Origin: an uncultured Anaerolineae bacterium
Lineage (GTDB): Bacteria > Chloroflexota > Anaerolineae > J036 > Brachytrichaceae
Direction: 5' to 3'
Assembly (NCBI GenBank): GCA_938028725.1
Contig: CALIMH010000001.1
Span: 186,001 to 250,000, forward strand
Length of the DNA: 64,000 nt
Part shown: positions 35,701 through 44,456 of the stretch, one piece after another
How positions within the stretch are numbered: position 1 is the stretch's first letter
Layout: each line of letters starts with the position of its first letter
Notes under the pieces: model-generated
Told to the model about the DNA's origin: nothing
The model's database searches: none
Seen by the model: only the letters and a program-made list of their open reading frames with translations
Program-made: the position numbers and the translations under genes

Positions 35701-36180
35701 GAACAGCTCCGCAAAGCGGCGAAAGCCGGGGTTGTCGTTCTCCAGCCAGAGCATGACCAGCTCCTCCAGTGCTTCGATGCTGTGCATCGCCAGGTAGTCA
35801 TCCGCCGTCTGCTCCCCGCGATACACGCTGGGTGGGGGAAAGTGCATCACGAAATGTCGCAATAGTTGAAACGTGTTCTCCACGCCAAGCTGCTCGGTGA
35901 GCGCGGCGAGGGCGCGGTTGAAGATGGACTCACCCGATTGCCGCTGTTGCATCAGCTCCTGGTCGTAGCGCTGTATCACCCAGTGGGCGATCTCGTCGAG
36001 CAGCCCCATAGCGTAGAGGTCGCCGGCCCGCATAAAGTCGGCCTGGCGCTGAGCGTTGATTTGCTGGACGAATTGGCGCGCGGCGTCTAAATCAGCGATA
36101 ATGGCATTGCCAGTGAACTGGAAGAGCGACTGGTCGAATTGATAGCGGTCGCGTGCTGCGCGGGAGATGTGAAAGTTCAT
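32770..36180 (-). CDS. Large alpha-amylase-type (GH13) protein
   Basis: The 1136-residue protein has a GH13-like barrel in its middle. RLASDMVPNHMGIDSRWV matches conserved region I, IIRFDAAMTL near residue 520 holds the nucleophile aspartate, LLLAEAFW near 583 the acid/base glutamate and NNPDEKTAVE near 648 the third acidic residue. Extra domains of about 340 residues before and 400 after the barrel are unfamiliar and mostly helical. There is no signal peptide, so it likely acts in the cytoplasm on alpha-glucans, as a hydrolase or transferase. It is last in the ileS-lspA operon. Confidence 0.8.
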   Translation of the reverse strand: MNFHISRAARDRYQFDQSLFQFTGNAIIADLDAARQFVQQINAQRQADFMRAGDLYAMGLLDEIAHWVIQRYDQELMQQRQSGESIFNRALAALTEQLGVENTFQLLRHFVMHFPPPSVYRGEQTADDYLAMHSIEALEELVMLWLENDNPGFRRFAELFDDADLRAQTAYLAAMRTLEAFFEQQPPFGPDNQPLVAMLRAPAQAAPYSLEEQLRFIQTRWAPYFGPAFERFLQRLLLSFDLLREEQKAAFGAGGPGPAVVPSVEELRGLHLADGGLRIVEYEAFSPDRDWMPRLVLIAKNTYVWLDQLSRKYQRPINRLDQIPDEELDQLARWGFTGLWLIGLWERSKASLRIKQLCGERDVVASAYSLHDYTVAADLGGDAALEDLKRRAWQRGIRLASDMVPNHMGIDSRWVIEKPDYFLSLPYSPFPSYTFNGPNLCDDPHIEIYLEDHYYTRTDAAVVFKRVDRRTGEVRYIYHGNDGTSMPWNDTAQLNYLNPEVREAVIQAILHVARRFPIIRFDAAMTLVKRHIKRLWFPSPGEGGAIPSRAGRGLSAEAFERLMPNEFWREVVDRVAAEAPDTLLLAEAFWLLEGYFVRTLGMHRVYNSAFMNMLRDENNAGYRSVIKNTLEFDPEVLRRYVNFLNNPDEKTAVEQFGKGDKYFGVTTLMCTMPGLPMFGHGQVEGFAEKYGMEFRCARWHETPDADLIARHEREIFPLLRQRHLFAGVEHFRLYDFYTEQGVVNEDVFAYSNRCGDTRTLVVYHNRFAETRGWIRTSSAFAVKDQNGNKQLTQTTIGEDLGLSAQDKRFVIMRDQVSGLEFLHPSRVLVEKGLFLELRAYERRVFLDIREVSEDAACPYTALHAQLGGRGVPSIQRALTLMKAAPVRQAYAALVTAERLQHASALIHDTTLTTNAQTALEAVKAMHHSQASDRRALNLLRNDLIALAEIAHEASASTLPAHLTPALTAWVLTRHLGDVISFADGEALVHRWMREWELDELLRQSLAQCGLTEWEAWQASEQVAAMLVYRSVLGSPHPESTTTSLHSLFEDVSLRRALNVHTFEGNTYFHKEAFESLLQALRFAAWLEAHQTLSNAALAAFTSHLARTVEQLTQIAQQAGYRLDEFFKLAGERNFCG

Positions 36181-36204
36181 GGCGCAGAGAGCAGGAAGCT
36201 GGCA

Positions 36205-36750
36205 CTATGCATCCGAACGGTTGACCGGTGATAGGCGCGAGGCTTCACGAAGGAAATTGATGATCACGAGTGCGGTCACGCCCACCACAATGCAGCTATC
36301 GGCGATGTTGAACACCGGCCAATCAAAACCGATTTGGGGGATTTGGAAGTGAATAAAGTCGGTGACATATCCTTGGCGTAAGCGGTCAATCAAGTTGCCG
36401 ATCGCACCACCGAGCTGTAGCCCCAAGGCGATACGCGAGAGATAGTCGCCCGGCGGCAGCCGCGGAGCGTAGTAGAGGATCGCGAGCGAGACAATCACAG
36501 CGATCACAACGAACAGACCGCCCGCGTTTGGGAGCAGGCTGAAAGCTGCGCCAGTGTTTTGGGTGTGCGTCCAGCTCAGGTAGGGTGGGATGACCGCAGT
36601 GGACTCGTATAGTTCCAAGTTGCGCTTGACAACCCACTTGGTGGCTTGGTCGGCAAACAAGGCCAAGGCCGCGACGACAAGCAGCAACTTGTAACGCTGC
36701 GCGAGGGCATTGGCGCGATGCAGGATGATCTGAAGATCAGTCATGCGCAC
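36205..36750 (-). CDS. lspA: Lipoprotein signal peptidase (signal peptidase II)
   Basis: LspA removes signal peptides from prolipoproteins after lipidation. The 181-residue protein has four membrane spans and the conserved blocks NTGAAF (65-70), GNLIDR with catalytic D122, and FNIADS with catalytic D151. It overlaps by 14 bases the end of a gene whose C-terminus is a degenerate LspA copy. The ileS-lspA neighbourhood is widely conserved. Several lipoproteins in this window (cytochrome c, LysM protein, peptide-binding protein) are likely clients. Confidence 0.95.
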   Translation of the reverse strand: MRMTDLQIILHRANALAQRYKLLLVVAALALFADQATKWVVKRNLELYESTAVIPPYLSWTHTQNTGAAFSLLPNAGGLFVVIAVIVSLAILYYAPRLPPGDYLSRIALGLQLGGAIGNLIDRLRQGYVTDFIHFQIPQIGFDWPVFNIADSCIVVGVTALVIINFLREASRLSPVNRSDA

Positions 36751-38389
36751 TGCTCAGGGAGCGAATCAAGTTAATCAACAGCAACAGCGCACCCAGAGCA
36801 GAAGACACGTGCGCGATGTTAAAAGTGACCACATCTCCTAGCGTGAGCCAGTTGAGTGCTGCGCCGGTCATCATGCGATCAAGGGTGTCACCTGCTAGGC
36901 CCGCGATGAGCAACCCCAAAGCAGTGGCGCGTGAGGTGCTGTGCAAGCTGCCGAAGAAGCCGATGGTCAACAATGCCAATGCCAGCCCGATCAGGTCAGC
37001 CGCAATGCCGGCACCCGCGTGGAGGATGCTAGGCTGGTTGTTGGAGGGGAGCATGTGAGTGAGTCCTCCCATTTTGGTGAGGCGGTCGAGCGCAAAGGCT
37101 CCTGCGCTGACGGACAAGAATGCCCACAACCCCGCCGGCAGCGCTATTGGCGGCAGCCGTGGAATTGAGAGCGTGAACGGTGAGAGGGTTTGATCGCTCA
37201 CCATCTCGAAGCGGCTTCCCTTCGACATGGGGAGAGTGTCAGCAGTGGATAGCGTGGAGGACCCCACTTGTCGCAACGCAGCTGCGAGTTGGCGGGGCTC
37301 TGAGCCGGCGAAGCCTGGTGCGCTGCGCAACAACGCTCGAACGCGCGGTTGATGATCCAGCGCCGCGAACAGATAGGCATATGGCGAGCCATTGGCTGCC
37401 TCATCGTTGCGCGCTGCGCGCTCCAGGGCCAGCAAGGCCTCAACATCGGCGTGTATTGCATCGAACAGGTTGGGCGATAGCTCCCTCAAGGCGCACAGCT
37501 TGGCCATCAATGCGCCGTTTGCCGAGGTGACATCGCGCTGGGTTAATGCATCCATGCACGCAAGCCATCTTTTGCTGGCGCGATCGAGTGCAGCGCTGTC
37601 GCTGCTGAGCGCATCCAGCAAGATTTGTGCGCACAGCGCCGGCATATTTGCTAGCGACTCGGGCAGGCGCTCGGTGCGCACGGTGGGCTTGCGGAGGACG
37701 GCTTTGGGGGCGCGCATTTCCAACCGCGAGGTCATCCATCGGAGCAGCGCGTGTGCGAATTCCTCGTCCTCGCTGAGCCGGTCGGCGTTCACGCACACGA
37801 GGGTTGCGCAAAAAGGCGCTTTGAGGAAATATTCGCTGGCTTCGAGCAGTTGGAGAGCGTCTTCTGAGCTGGCGCGGTCCAAGTGGTCCACAGCCACGAG
37901 TAAGACGGCGTTTTGTCGGGCGATAGCCTCCAGCACCAGCCCTTCAAATGTCGTACGGAAACGGTGCACAAACGCCATCCTACCGAGCGTGCTGCTGTCG
38001 GGGTGCGCTTGCTCGTGTGCTATCAACACTTTCAACTCGTGGATGAGGTTGAGAATGCCGGCAAGTGGCAGCTGGATGCGCATGGCTTCCAGCGTGCTGA
38101 GCAAGAGGTGCTGCCAGGGCTGGACGCCTCCGGGGAGCGCTGCCGCGTCTATCATGCTGCACACCACTCGCCGTTGAGACGGCGTGCGACGGGGACGCGC
38201 GATGCTGCGTGTCAGCTCGCTCAGCAAAGCGCTTTTCCCGCTGCTGGATGGGCCGATCAAGGCGATGCGCTTGATCTCCGATGTGTGATCAAGCATCGCT
38301 AGCAGCTCGCCTAATGTTTCGGCCTGTTCCAAACTGAGCAGCAAGCCAGCTTGGAGTGACGTGGCTTGGGAGCGACGAGAGGAGGTCAT
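36737..38389 (-). CDS. KAP-like P-loop ATPase fused to a degenerate LspA domain
   Basis: The 550-residue protein starts with a P-loop ATPase domain: GPSSSGKSALL near residue 46 (Walker A) and VLLVAVDHLDRASSED near 164 (Walker B). The layout resembles KAP or STAND-type NTPases. The last 140 residues are membrane segments resembling LspA: GDTLDR keeps the first catalytic aspartate (D504), but FNIAH replaces the second aspartate with histidine (H527). Peptidase activity is therefore doubtful. It overlaps ileS by four bases (ATGA) and lspA by 14, so all three are in one tightly packed operon. Confidence 0.75.
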   Translation of the reverse strand: MTSSRRSQATSLQAGLLLSLEQAETLGELLAMLDHTSEIKRIALIGPSSSGKSALLSELTRSIARPRRTPSQRRVVCSMIDAAALPGGVQPWQHLLLSTLEAMRIQLPLAGILNLIHELKVLIAHEQAHPDSSTLGRMAFVHRFRTTFEGLVLEAIARQNAVLLVAVDHLDRASSEDALQLLEASEYFLKAPFCATLVCVNADRLSEDEEFAHALLRWMTSRLEMRAPKAVLRKPTVRTERLPESLANMPALCAQILLDALSSDSAALDRASKRWLACMDALTQRDVTSANGALMAKLCALRELSPNLFDAIHADVEALLALERAARNDEAANGSPYAYLFAALDHQPRVRALLRSAPGFAGSEPRQLAAALRQVGSSTLSTADTLPMSKGSRFEMVSDQTLSPFTLSIPRLPPIALPAGLWAFLSVSAGAFALDRLTKMGGLTHMLPSNNQPSILHAGAGIAADLIGLALALLTIGFFGSLHSTSRATALGLLIAGLAGDTLDRMMTGAALNWLTLGDVVTFNIAHVSSALGALLLLINLIRSLSSAHD

Positions 38390-41300
38390 GAGCGCTGGCC
38401 CTCCATGATTGCATGTCCAAGGTTAATCCAGACTGTCAGTTGTTCCTCGTCAATGTGGAATTGCTCGCTGGCGATGCTTTGCGCGGCGGGTGATTCGTGC
38501 AGCTCGATGCTCAGCGTCTCGCGCTGCACATAGTCGGCGAAGGCGCGGATGGCCTCGGCAAGGCGCGGGGAGGCAGTGAAGTGGGTAATGATGCGGTCGG
38601 ATATGTGTAATTGCGCGGATTTGCGCAAATCGTTGATGCGGCGCACCACCTCGCGCGCCAAGCCCTCTTGAATCAGCGCTTCACTGAGGGTGGTGTCCAG
38701 GGCCACAACAATGCTGTTATCGCCGGCCACACTCAAGCCTGGCTTGGGGATGCGTTGCACGATCACCTCATCAGGCTGTAGTGTGACGCCGTCCACTTCC
38801 ACGGGCTGCTGGGCGCGCACGCGCGTCACTACCTGAACGGGGTCGAGTTGGCTTAGTGCGGTGCGAACGCGAGGCAAAGTTTCACCCAGCTTCTTACCTA
38901 ACTTCTTGAGGTCTGGCAAAACGCGGTACGTAACTAAGCTCTGCTCGTCAGTGACGAATTCCACAGCTTTGACGTTCAGCTCGTCTTTAATCAGCTCTTG
39001 TTGGGCGAGGATCACTGTTTGCGCCTGTGCATCAGCGACGATGGAAAGCTTGTTGAGCGGCTGACGCACTTTCACTTTAGACTGTGCGCGCGCGTTGTGC
39101 CCGAGCGTCACCACCAGGCGGGTGATCTGCATTGCGTCGAGCAAGTTCTGCTCGCTCTCATCGAGGGGGCGAGGTTCTGGGAAGGGCTGGTGGTGGACGG
39201 AGAAGGCTCCTTCAGGCGCTGTGGTCACTGCACTCACATCGCGCTGATGAACCAGGTTTTGCCACATCACTTCGCTGAGGAAGGGCATCATCGGCGCAAT
39301 CAAGCGTGCGAGTGTGGTGAGCACTTCATAGAGTGTGGCGTAGGCGGCGCGCTTGTCGGTGGTCATTTGGCTGCCCCAGAAGCGCTCGCGTGAGCGACGG
39401 ATGTACCAGTTGGTGAGGTCATCTATGAACACCTCAATGGCCAATGCCGCCGGACGGGCGTCGAACGCCATCAGAGATTGATGCACGCTGTTGACGGTCT
39501 CAGCCATTCTCGCCAGAATCCAGCGGTCGAGCTGGTTGCGCAGTTCAAGCGATGGGCGCTCCTGGTGAGGGGACCAGTCATCCGCATTAGCGTAGGTGAC
39601 GAAGAACGAGTAGGCATTCCACAGTGGCAGGATCACCGTGCGGCGCACCTCGTTGAGCGCGTTGTAGCCGAACAACAGGTTGTCGTCGTAGCGTTGGCGG
39701 ATGTAAAGCCAGCGCATCACGTCGGCGCCGGCGCGATCGGCAGCCTCGTTAAACTCGATGGCGTTGCCCTTGCTCTTGTGCATGGGTTCGCCCTTCTCGT
39801 CAAGCAGGGTAGCGAAGCCCAGGATGGTGCGGGTTGGCTCGCGCTTCTCGAGCACAGTGCTCATGGCGATCAGGGCGTAAAACCAGTTGCGGAACTGGCC
39901 TGGGAAGCTCTCAGTGATGAAGTCGGCAGGGAACCACTGCTCCCAGTAAGCGCGGTCGGTGCGGTATCGCAGCGTGGAGTAAGCGACGATGCCAGCGTCC
40001 AACCATGGGTTGCCTACGTCTGACACGCGGGTGCCGATCAAGCCGGTTTGTGGATGGCGGATCTTGACCTTGTCCACGTAGGGGCGATGAGGGGTATGCC
40101 CTTCGAACTCCTCCCAGCCGGCGACAGCGCGCGCTTTGAGCTCTTCGTAGCTGCCGATCACTTCAAACGTGCCGTCTGGGTATTCCCAGATGGGGAGCGC
40201 TAGACCCCAGTAGCGCTTCTTGCTGATCATCCAGTCGTGCATGTTGCGCAGCCAGTCCAGCTCGCGCTCCTTGCCAAAGGCCGGGATCCAGTTGATGCGC
40301 TGGACCACCTCCATCATCTCGTAGCGCAGCTCATCCATGCTGATGTACCACTCGTCCACCATGCGATACACCAGTGGTGTGCCGCAGCGCCAGCAATGAG
40401 CGTAGCGGTGGAGGTATTTCTCGCGGCGGTAGAACCAGCCGCGCGCGCGGAGCATGGCCTCGACGATGTCGGGCACGTCGTGAGCGTGTTTGCCGCTTAG
40501 CTCGTTGAAGCCGGGTAAGTAGATGCCGTTCTCATCGAGTGGCGCGATGCGCGGCATGCTGTGCGCCTTGCCGAGCTGGTAGTCTTCTGGGCCGGCGCCG
40601 GGCGCGTTGTGCACAATCCCAGTCCCCTCTGTCTCGCTCACTTCCTCCCATAAGATGACCGGATGGCGGAAGGTTTTGCCATGCAGGTCTTCCCACTTCT
40701 TGATGGTGTCGATCACTGCCGGCAGATCGTCGAAGATGCCCTGATAGGTCCAACCGGCCATGTGAACGCCTTGGATCTCACCAAGCACCTCGTACTCGCC
40801 GCGCAAGGTGCGCAGCGTTTGAGCGCCAAGGAAATACACGGCTATTTCGCCATCTTTGTGGACCTGTCGAACCACACTGTAGCGGAGCTGTGGGCCGACT
40901 GCGAGCATAATGTTGGCAGCTAATGTCCACGGTGTTGTAGTCCAAGCGAGCATAAAAGCGCCGTGGGCGTGCAAGAACTTTTCTCGCGCTTCTGAGCTGG
41001 CCCACTGGATGTGCGTGGTGTCGAAATGGGTGAGCTTGAAGCGTACTGTGAAGGCAGGGTCCTCGCGATCTTTGTAGCCCTCGGTGTCGATTTCGTGTTG
41101 GCTGATTCCAGTGGCGCAGCGCGGGCACCAAGGGATCACATCTTCGCCGCGATAAATCCAGCCACGCTCGTGGCAGCGCTTGAGAAAGTGCCAGATTTGA
41201 TAGTTGTTCTCGTCGCTGAAAGTAAAGTACGAGCGGCCTAACTCTGGCGTACCTAGTTGGCCAACCAGTTGTTCGACTGTGCCTTGAATTGCTTTTCCGT

Positions 41301-41811
41301 CGCGGCGCAGGGTGATGACCTCTTGGGGGGATGTCACGATCTTCTCTGCCAACATGCGCAGCTCGTCGGGGTCGTCCCAATCCATCCAGTAGCCAAGGCG
41401 AATGGACTGCTCCGTTTGCATAGCTGCGCTGTTCAGCACACGCTGTTTGCACAGCAGAATGAACTTCTCAACGCCGAAGGACTCGATGTCGCGCTTAGTT
41501 TGGAAGCCTCTGTCCTTCTCGACGTTGACCTCAACCCAGAGCCCTTGGCAATCGAACCCGTTCTGCCACCGCTGGTTGTACCCCTTCATGGCAAAGAAGC
41601 GCTGCCAAAGGTCCTTATAGGTGCGCCCCCAGGCATGATGCACACCCATGGGGTTGTTGGCCGTGATCGGGCCGTCAATAAACGCAAACCGCTTCTGGGA
41701 GTGGGCCAACAGTTCACGCAGACGAAAGAAAGCGCGCGTGCGCTTCCAGAATTCCAAGACTTGACGCTCCTGCGCTGGGAAATCGGTTGAGCTTGAGACA
41801 GGTTGAAACAT
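38386..41811 (-). CDS. ileS: Isoleucyl-tRNA synthetase
   Basis: This class I synthetase has 1141 residues. PMGVHHAWGR near residue 54 is the HIGH motif in the variant of the eukaryote-like (IleS2) type, and HKSKGNAIEF near residue 677 replaces KMSKS. The editing domain has TPWTLAANIMLAVGP. A long C-terminal region with helical and beta parts fits IleS2, which is associated with mupirocin resistance. It leads an operon with the KAP-LspA fusion, lspA and the GH13 gene. Confidence 0.93.
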   Translation of the reverse strand: MFQPVSSSTDFPAQERQVLEFWKRTRAFFRLRELLAHSQKRFAFIDGPITANNPMGVHHAWGRTYKDLWQRFFAMKGYNQRWQNGFDCQGLWVEVNVEKDRGFQTKRDIESFGVEKFILLCKQRVLNSAAMQTEQSIRLGYWMDWDDPDELRMLAEKIVTSPQEVITLRRDGKAIQGTVEQLVGQLGTPELGRSYFTFSDENNYQIWHFLKRCHERGWIYRGEDVIPWCPRCATGISQHEIDTEGYKDREDPAFTVRFKLTHFDTTHIQWASSEAREKFLHAHGAFMLAWTTTPWTLAANIMLAVGPQLRYSVVRQVHKDGEIAVYFLGAQTLRTLRGEYEVLGEIQGVHMAGWTYQGIFDDLPAVIDTIKKWEDLHGKTFRHPVILWEEVSETEGTGIVHNAPGAGPEDYQLGKAHSMPRIAPLDENGIYLPGFNELSGKHAHDVPDIVEAMLRARGWFYRREKYLHRYAHCWRCGTPLVYRMVDEWYISMDELRYEMMEVVQRINWIPAFGKERELDWLRNMHDWMISKKRYWGLALPIWEYPDGTFEVIGSYEELKARAVAGWEEFEGHTPHRPYVDKVKIRHPQTGLIGTRVSDVGNPWLDAGIVAYSTLRYRTDRAYWEQWFPADFITESFPGQFRNWFYALIAMSTVLEKREPTRTILGFATLLDEKGEPMHKSKGNAIEFNEAADRAGADVMRWLYIRQRYDDNLLFGYNALNEVRRTVILPLWNAYSFFVTYANADDWSPHQERPSLELRNQLDRWILARMAETVNSVHQSLMAFDARPAALAIEVFIDDLTNWYIRRSRERFWGSQMTTDKRAAYATLYEVLTTLARLIAPMMPFLSEVMWQNLVHQRDVSAVTTAPEGAFSVHHQPFPEPRPLDESEQNLLDAMQITRLVVTLGHNARAQSKVKVRQPLNKLSIVADAQAQTVILAQQELIKDELNVKAVEFVTDEQSLVTYRVLPDLKKLGKKLGETLPRVRTALSQLDPVQVVTRVRAQQPVEVDGVTLQPDEVIVQRIPKPGLSVAGDNSIVVALDTTLSEALIQEGLAREVVRRINDLRKSAQLHISDRIITHFTASPRLAEAIRAFADYVQRETLSIELHESPAAQSIASEQFHIDEEQLTVWINLGHAIMEGQRS

Positions 41812-41847
41812 GACTCGTTGTCGAACCTTAAATCACAATGATGATAC

Positions 41848-41853
41848 TACAAT
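41848..41853 (+). promoter_or_regulatory. -10 hexamer TACAAT in the ileS divergent gap
   Basis: TACAAT lies 34 bases before the start of the Pro/Thr-rich protein. The same 75-base gap must also hold the ileS promoter on the other strand, where TATCAT at 41843-41848 is a candidate. Confidence 0.35.
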
Positions 41854-41886
41854 TCACGATGGTTTTATGCTCGTTTCCTGAAGCCT

Positions 41887-42387
41887 ATGCAGCAATTCGG
41901 CAGTCGTAGAAGGGCAGCCTACAGCATCTTGATCGGGATAATATTGTTGACTCTACCGTGCTATGCCATTGGTTTTGGGGCGTTGTTGATCGTGCAGCGT
42001 TCTCCAGAAGGGGCCGTGCCGACTGCTTCCTGGACACCGGATTCGACTATGCGCACGCCACTGATGACGGTTTTCTCTTCTGCCCTGCCGACAGCGGTGC
42101 TGGTTTCTTCGCCCACTCCTGCGCCGCCGACGCTCACACCGTTTCCCACCTTGCTCCCCATCCCAACGTTGGTGCCTACGTTGACGCCTGTGCCGACACT
42201 GATGCTGGCTACACCAACGCTGGATTTTGCGACAATCGCGCCTACAGTGACTCCATCCCCAACCCCTGAACCTTCGTTCACGCCTTCATCGATGCCCACA
42301 CCTGTGCCCACTGATACTCCAGAGCCAACCATTACTCCCATCCCACTCGACACACCCCTCCCAGAGGAAGCACCGCCCAGCGGCTGA
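41887..42387 (+). CDS. Membrane-anchored Pro/Thr-rich protein
   Basis: The 166-residue protein has one N-terminal membrane span (about residues 12-35, ILIGIILLTLPCYAIGFGAL). The rest is low-complexity proline, threonine and valine sequence with repeats of the PTPxPT kind, for example TLTPFPTLLPIPTLVPTLTP. There is no folded domain. Such tails are common in this phylum and may serve as wall spanners or glycosylation targets. It is divergent from ileS and converges on the LCP gene. Confidence 0.6.
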   Translation: MQQFGSRRRAAYSILIGIILLTLPCYAIGFGALLIVQRSPEGAVPTASWTPDSTMRTPLMTVFSSALPTAVLVSSPTPAPPTLTPFPTLLPIPTLVPTLTPVPTLMLATPTLDFATIAPTVTPSPTPEPSFTPSSMPTPVPTDTPEPTITPIPLDTPLPEEAPPSG

Positions 42388-42413
42388 TTCCACTAGTCCA
42401 GGCAGGAAGCACT

Positions 42414-43907
42414 TTAAGGTGCGAGCGGCACGTCGGCTGCAGCGTTGGCTGTGTTGGGGCACGAGTTGTAGTCCTCGCCGAGGATGACCCGGGCAACAGA
42501 TGGGCTGCTGGGGTCTGGTTGGCTGATCACGTTTCGCTCGGCCACGTTGAAGATGTCGCGCAAGCGCGCGATGGGCGAACCCTTTCGGGTTACGGTGTAG
42601 TCAATGATCTGGGTTTGTGCGAAGCGGTCGCTAGTGATGACGTCAATTCCGATTACACGAAACCCCTCCCATGCTAAGCGTTCAGCAGCCACTAGCTCCA
42701 TGTCAGGGCGTGAACTGCCGTTGTACACCTCTACGTGGGGAAGGACAAAGGTCTGGTAGGCAGGAGGTGGAGTTAATGCCTCGGCAATGAAGGGTAAGGT
42801 CTTGTCGGTCATTTCAAGCACTGAGGCACCATCTTGACGTTGGTATGAGCGTACGATAGGCCAGGTGAGCACGCGGCTTTTGATAGCCACATCGTCCAGT
42901 CTGCGTGCAATATCAATCAACGGCAGCAGGTCAGTTGGACCGATGCTAGTCTCCAGGTGCTTGCGAAAGTCGGCGTAGAGGTTGAGGGCGTTCTGCAGCA
43001 GATTCCCCTGGCGCGCCTTGCGCAGAAGTGCGCGCAACACTTTCTGTTGCCGCCGGGCGCGGTCAAAGTCGGTGGTGCTCCAGCGCGAGCGTGCATACCA
43101 GAGCGCTTGTTTGCCGTTCAAGGTGGCTTTGCCTGGGTATAGGTCTAGGTCGGTTTTGCCTGTGGGCGAGTCTTTATCTGGAAAGGTGTCGTGTAGCTCG
43201 CATTCCACTAGCACCTCCACGCCCCCCAGGGTATCTATTGCAGTGATGAAGCCTGCGAAGTCCACACGCACGAAGTGGTCAATCCGAATGCCGAAGTTTT
43301 TGCGCATCACTAGCGCCAATAGAGCTGGGCCGCCGCCGGGATAGTTGGTGAGGTTGCCGGCGTTGTATACGGTGTTGATGCGATCGCGCTTGCCGCTTGG
43401 GAAGCGCACCTGCAAGTCGCGCGGGAAGGAGAGGAGGCTCACCGATGGCACCGCCGGATTGATGCTGGCGATCATGATGGTGTCCGTGCGAGCAAAGTGT
43501 GTGTCGGCGGCTGCATCACTGCCCAGAATCAGAAGGTTGATTGTGCCTTCGGCTTGCTTTAGCAGAGGTGCATCATCAGGCCCAATCGCGTTTTCGTCCA
43601 CGTGTAGTAGCGCGGCGGTGTTTGCGCTTCGTGCGTCGGTCACAACAGCACTGGAGTCCAGCAGGAGCTGATCCTCTGGAGGGAATGGTGCCATTGGCGT
43701 GGCTGAATCACTGCGGTCAACCTCCAACACAGTTGACTGCACAAATTCAGAACTGGATGCAGGACTGATTGAGAGGGCCGGCAGCGAACTTGAAGAACTA
43801 CGGGAGGTGGATGAAGACGTTTGCCCCCATGTCACCCCAAAACCAATCGAAGCTATCGCAACAGCCACTAATGCTGCCTCAACGACATGAGTCGGATGTT
43901 TACTCAT
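42414..43907 (-). CDS. LytR-CpsA-Psr (LCP) family protein
   Basis: LCP enzymes attach wall polymers to peptidoglycan. The 497-residue protein has an N-terminal membrane anchor (residues 9-30), a Ser-rich linker, and an LCP domain from about residue 125: NLLILGSDA, ARTDTIMIAS, SLLSFPRDLQVRFPSG, and RINTVYNAG, with the conserved arginines and aspartates. After QALWYARSRWSTTDFDRARRQ (cited in part) it ends in a LytR-C-like domain (EVYNGSSRPDMELVAAERLA). It stands four bases after a truncated nuclease-like gene. Confidence 0.88.
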   Translation of the reverse strand: MSKHPTHVVEAALVAVAIASIGFGVTWGQTSSSTSRSSSSSLPALSISPASSSEFVQSTVLEVDRSDSATPMAPFPPEDQLLLDSSAVVTDARSANTAALLHVDENAIGPDDAPLLKQAEGTINLLILGSDAAADTHFARTDTIMIASINPAVPSVSLLSFPRDLQVRFPSGKRDRINTVYNAGNLTNYPGGGPALLALVMRKNFGIRIDHFVRVDFAGFITAIDTLGGVEVLVECELHDTFPDKDSPTGKTDLDLYPGKATLNGKQALWYARSRWSTTDFDRARRQQKVLRALLRKARQGNLLQNALNLYADFRKHLETSIGPTDLLPLIDIARRLDDVAIKSRVLTWPIVRSYQRQDGASVLEMTDKTLPFIAEALTPPPAYQTFVLPHVEVYNGSSRPDMELVAAERLAWEGFRVIGIDVITSDRFAQTQIIDYTVTRKGSPIARLRDIFNVAERNVISQPDPSSPSVARVILGEDYNSCPNTANAAADVPLAP

Positions 43908-43910
43908 CTT

Positions 43911-44456
43911 TTAGGGTCTGGCTCGAAAGCCTGCGCTTTGCAGCAATGTCGCGCGCCGTTTAACTTGATAGATGTCTCCCGCGTCTACTACAGATGAAAC
44001 TTCGACCGCTAGCCACACCTCATCAGCTTCCGGTGCGATGCGTGGACGGCCGCGTACTAGAATGTCGGTGAAGGACAGTTCTGCTACTTCTGCATCAGAG
44101 AGGGAGTTCGCTGGCTGTCCCTCTATCTCAACAAAGGGGACGACGCGGACGCGACGCAACCAGCGGCCGAAGTAGGCATGGGCTTTGGTGCGGAACCTGT
44201 TCTCAAGCAGCTCTCCTCGAACTTCAGCCATTTGATTCACCAACCGTCGCACAGTTTCTTCAGTGCGGCGTTGGGCTTCGGCCAGCTCGTTGAGGCGCTG
44301 CTCAGTGCGGCGCTGGGCTTCGGCGAGGCTGCGCACGATGCCCGGCAACGCGAGCAACTCCTTGGTGAGCACGAGGCGGCGCACCTCGCTGAGCCACTCT
44401 GGGTGCGTGGCTAGCAGACGTGTGAGGTCTTGCAGATCGTTGATGGTGAACGCCAC
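43911..44456 (-). CDS. Coiled-coil protein of the PD-(D/E)XK-like type, probably shortened
   Basis: The 181-residue protein has a heptad-rich coiled coil with a repeated block LAEAQRRTEQRL / LAEAQRRTEETV at about residues 43-70. A C-terminal part follows with RTKAHAYFGRWLRRVRV and VWLAVEVSSVVDAGDI, which resembles the core of DUF3782-like nuclease-fold proteins. The frame stops at GFRARP, where relatives usually continue for another strand and helix, so the C-terminus seems cut off just before the LCP gene. Function unknown. Confidence 0.55.
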   Translation of the reverse strand: MAFTINDLQDLTRLLATHPEWLSEVRRLVLTKELLALPGIVRSLAEAQRRTEQRLNELAEAQRRTEETVRRLVNQMAEVRGELLENRFRTKAHAYFGRWLRRVRVVPFVEIEGQPANSLSDAEVAELSFTDILVRGRPRIAPEADEVWLAVEVSSVVDAGDIYQVKRRATLLQSAGFRARP

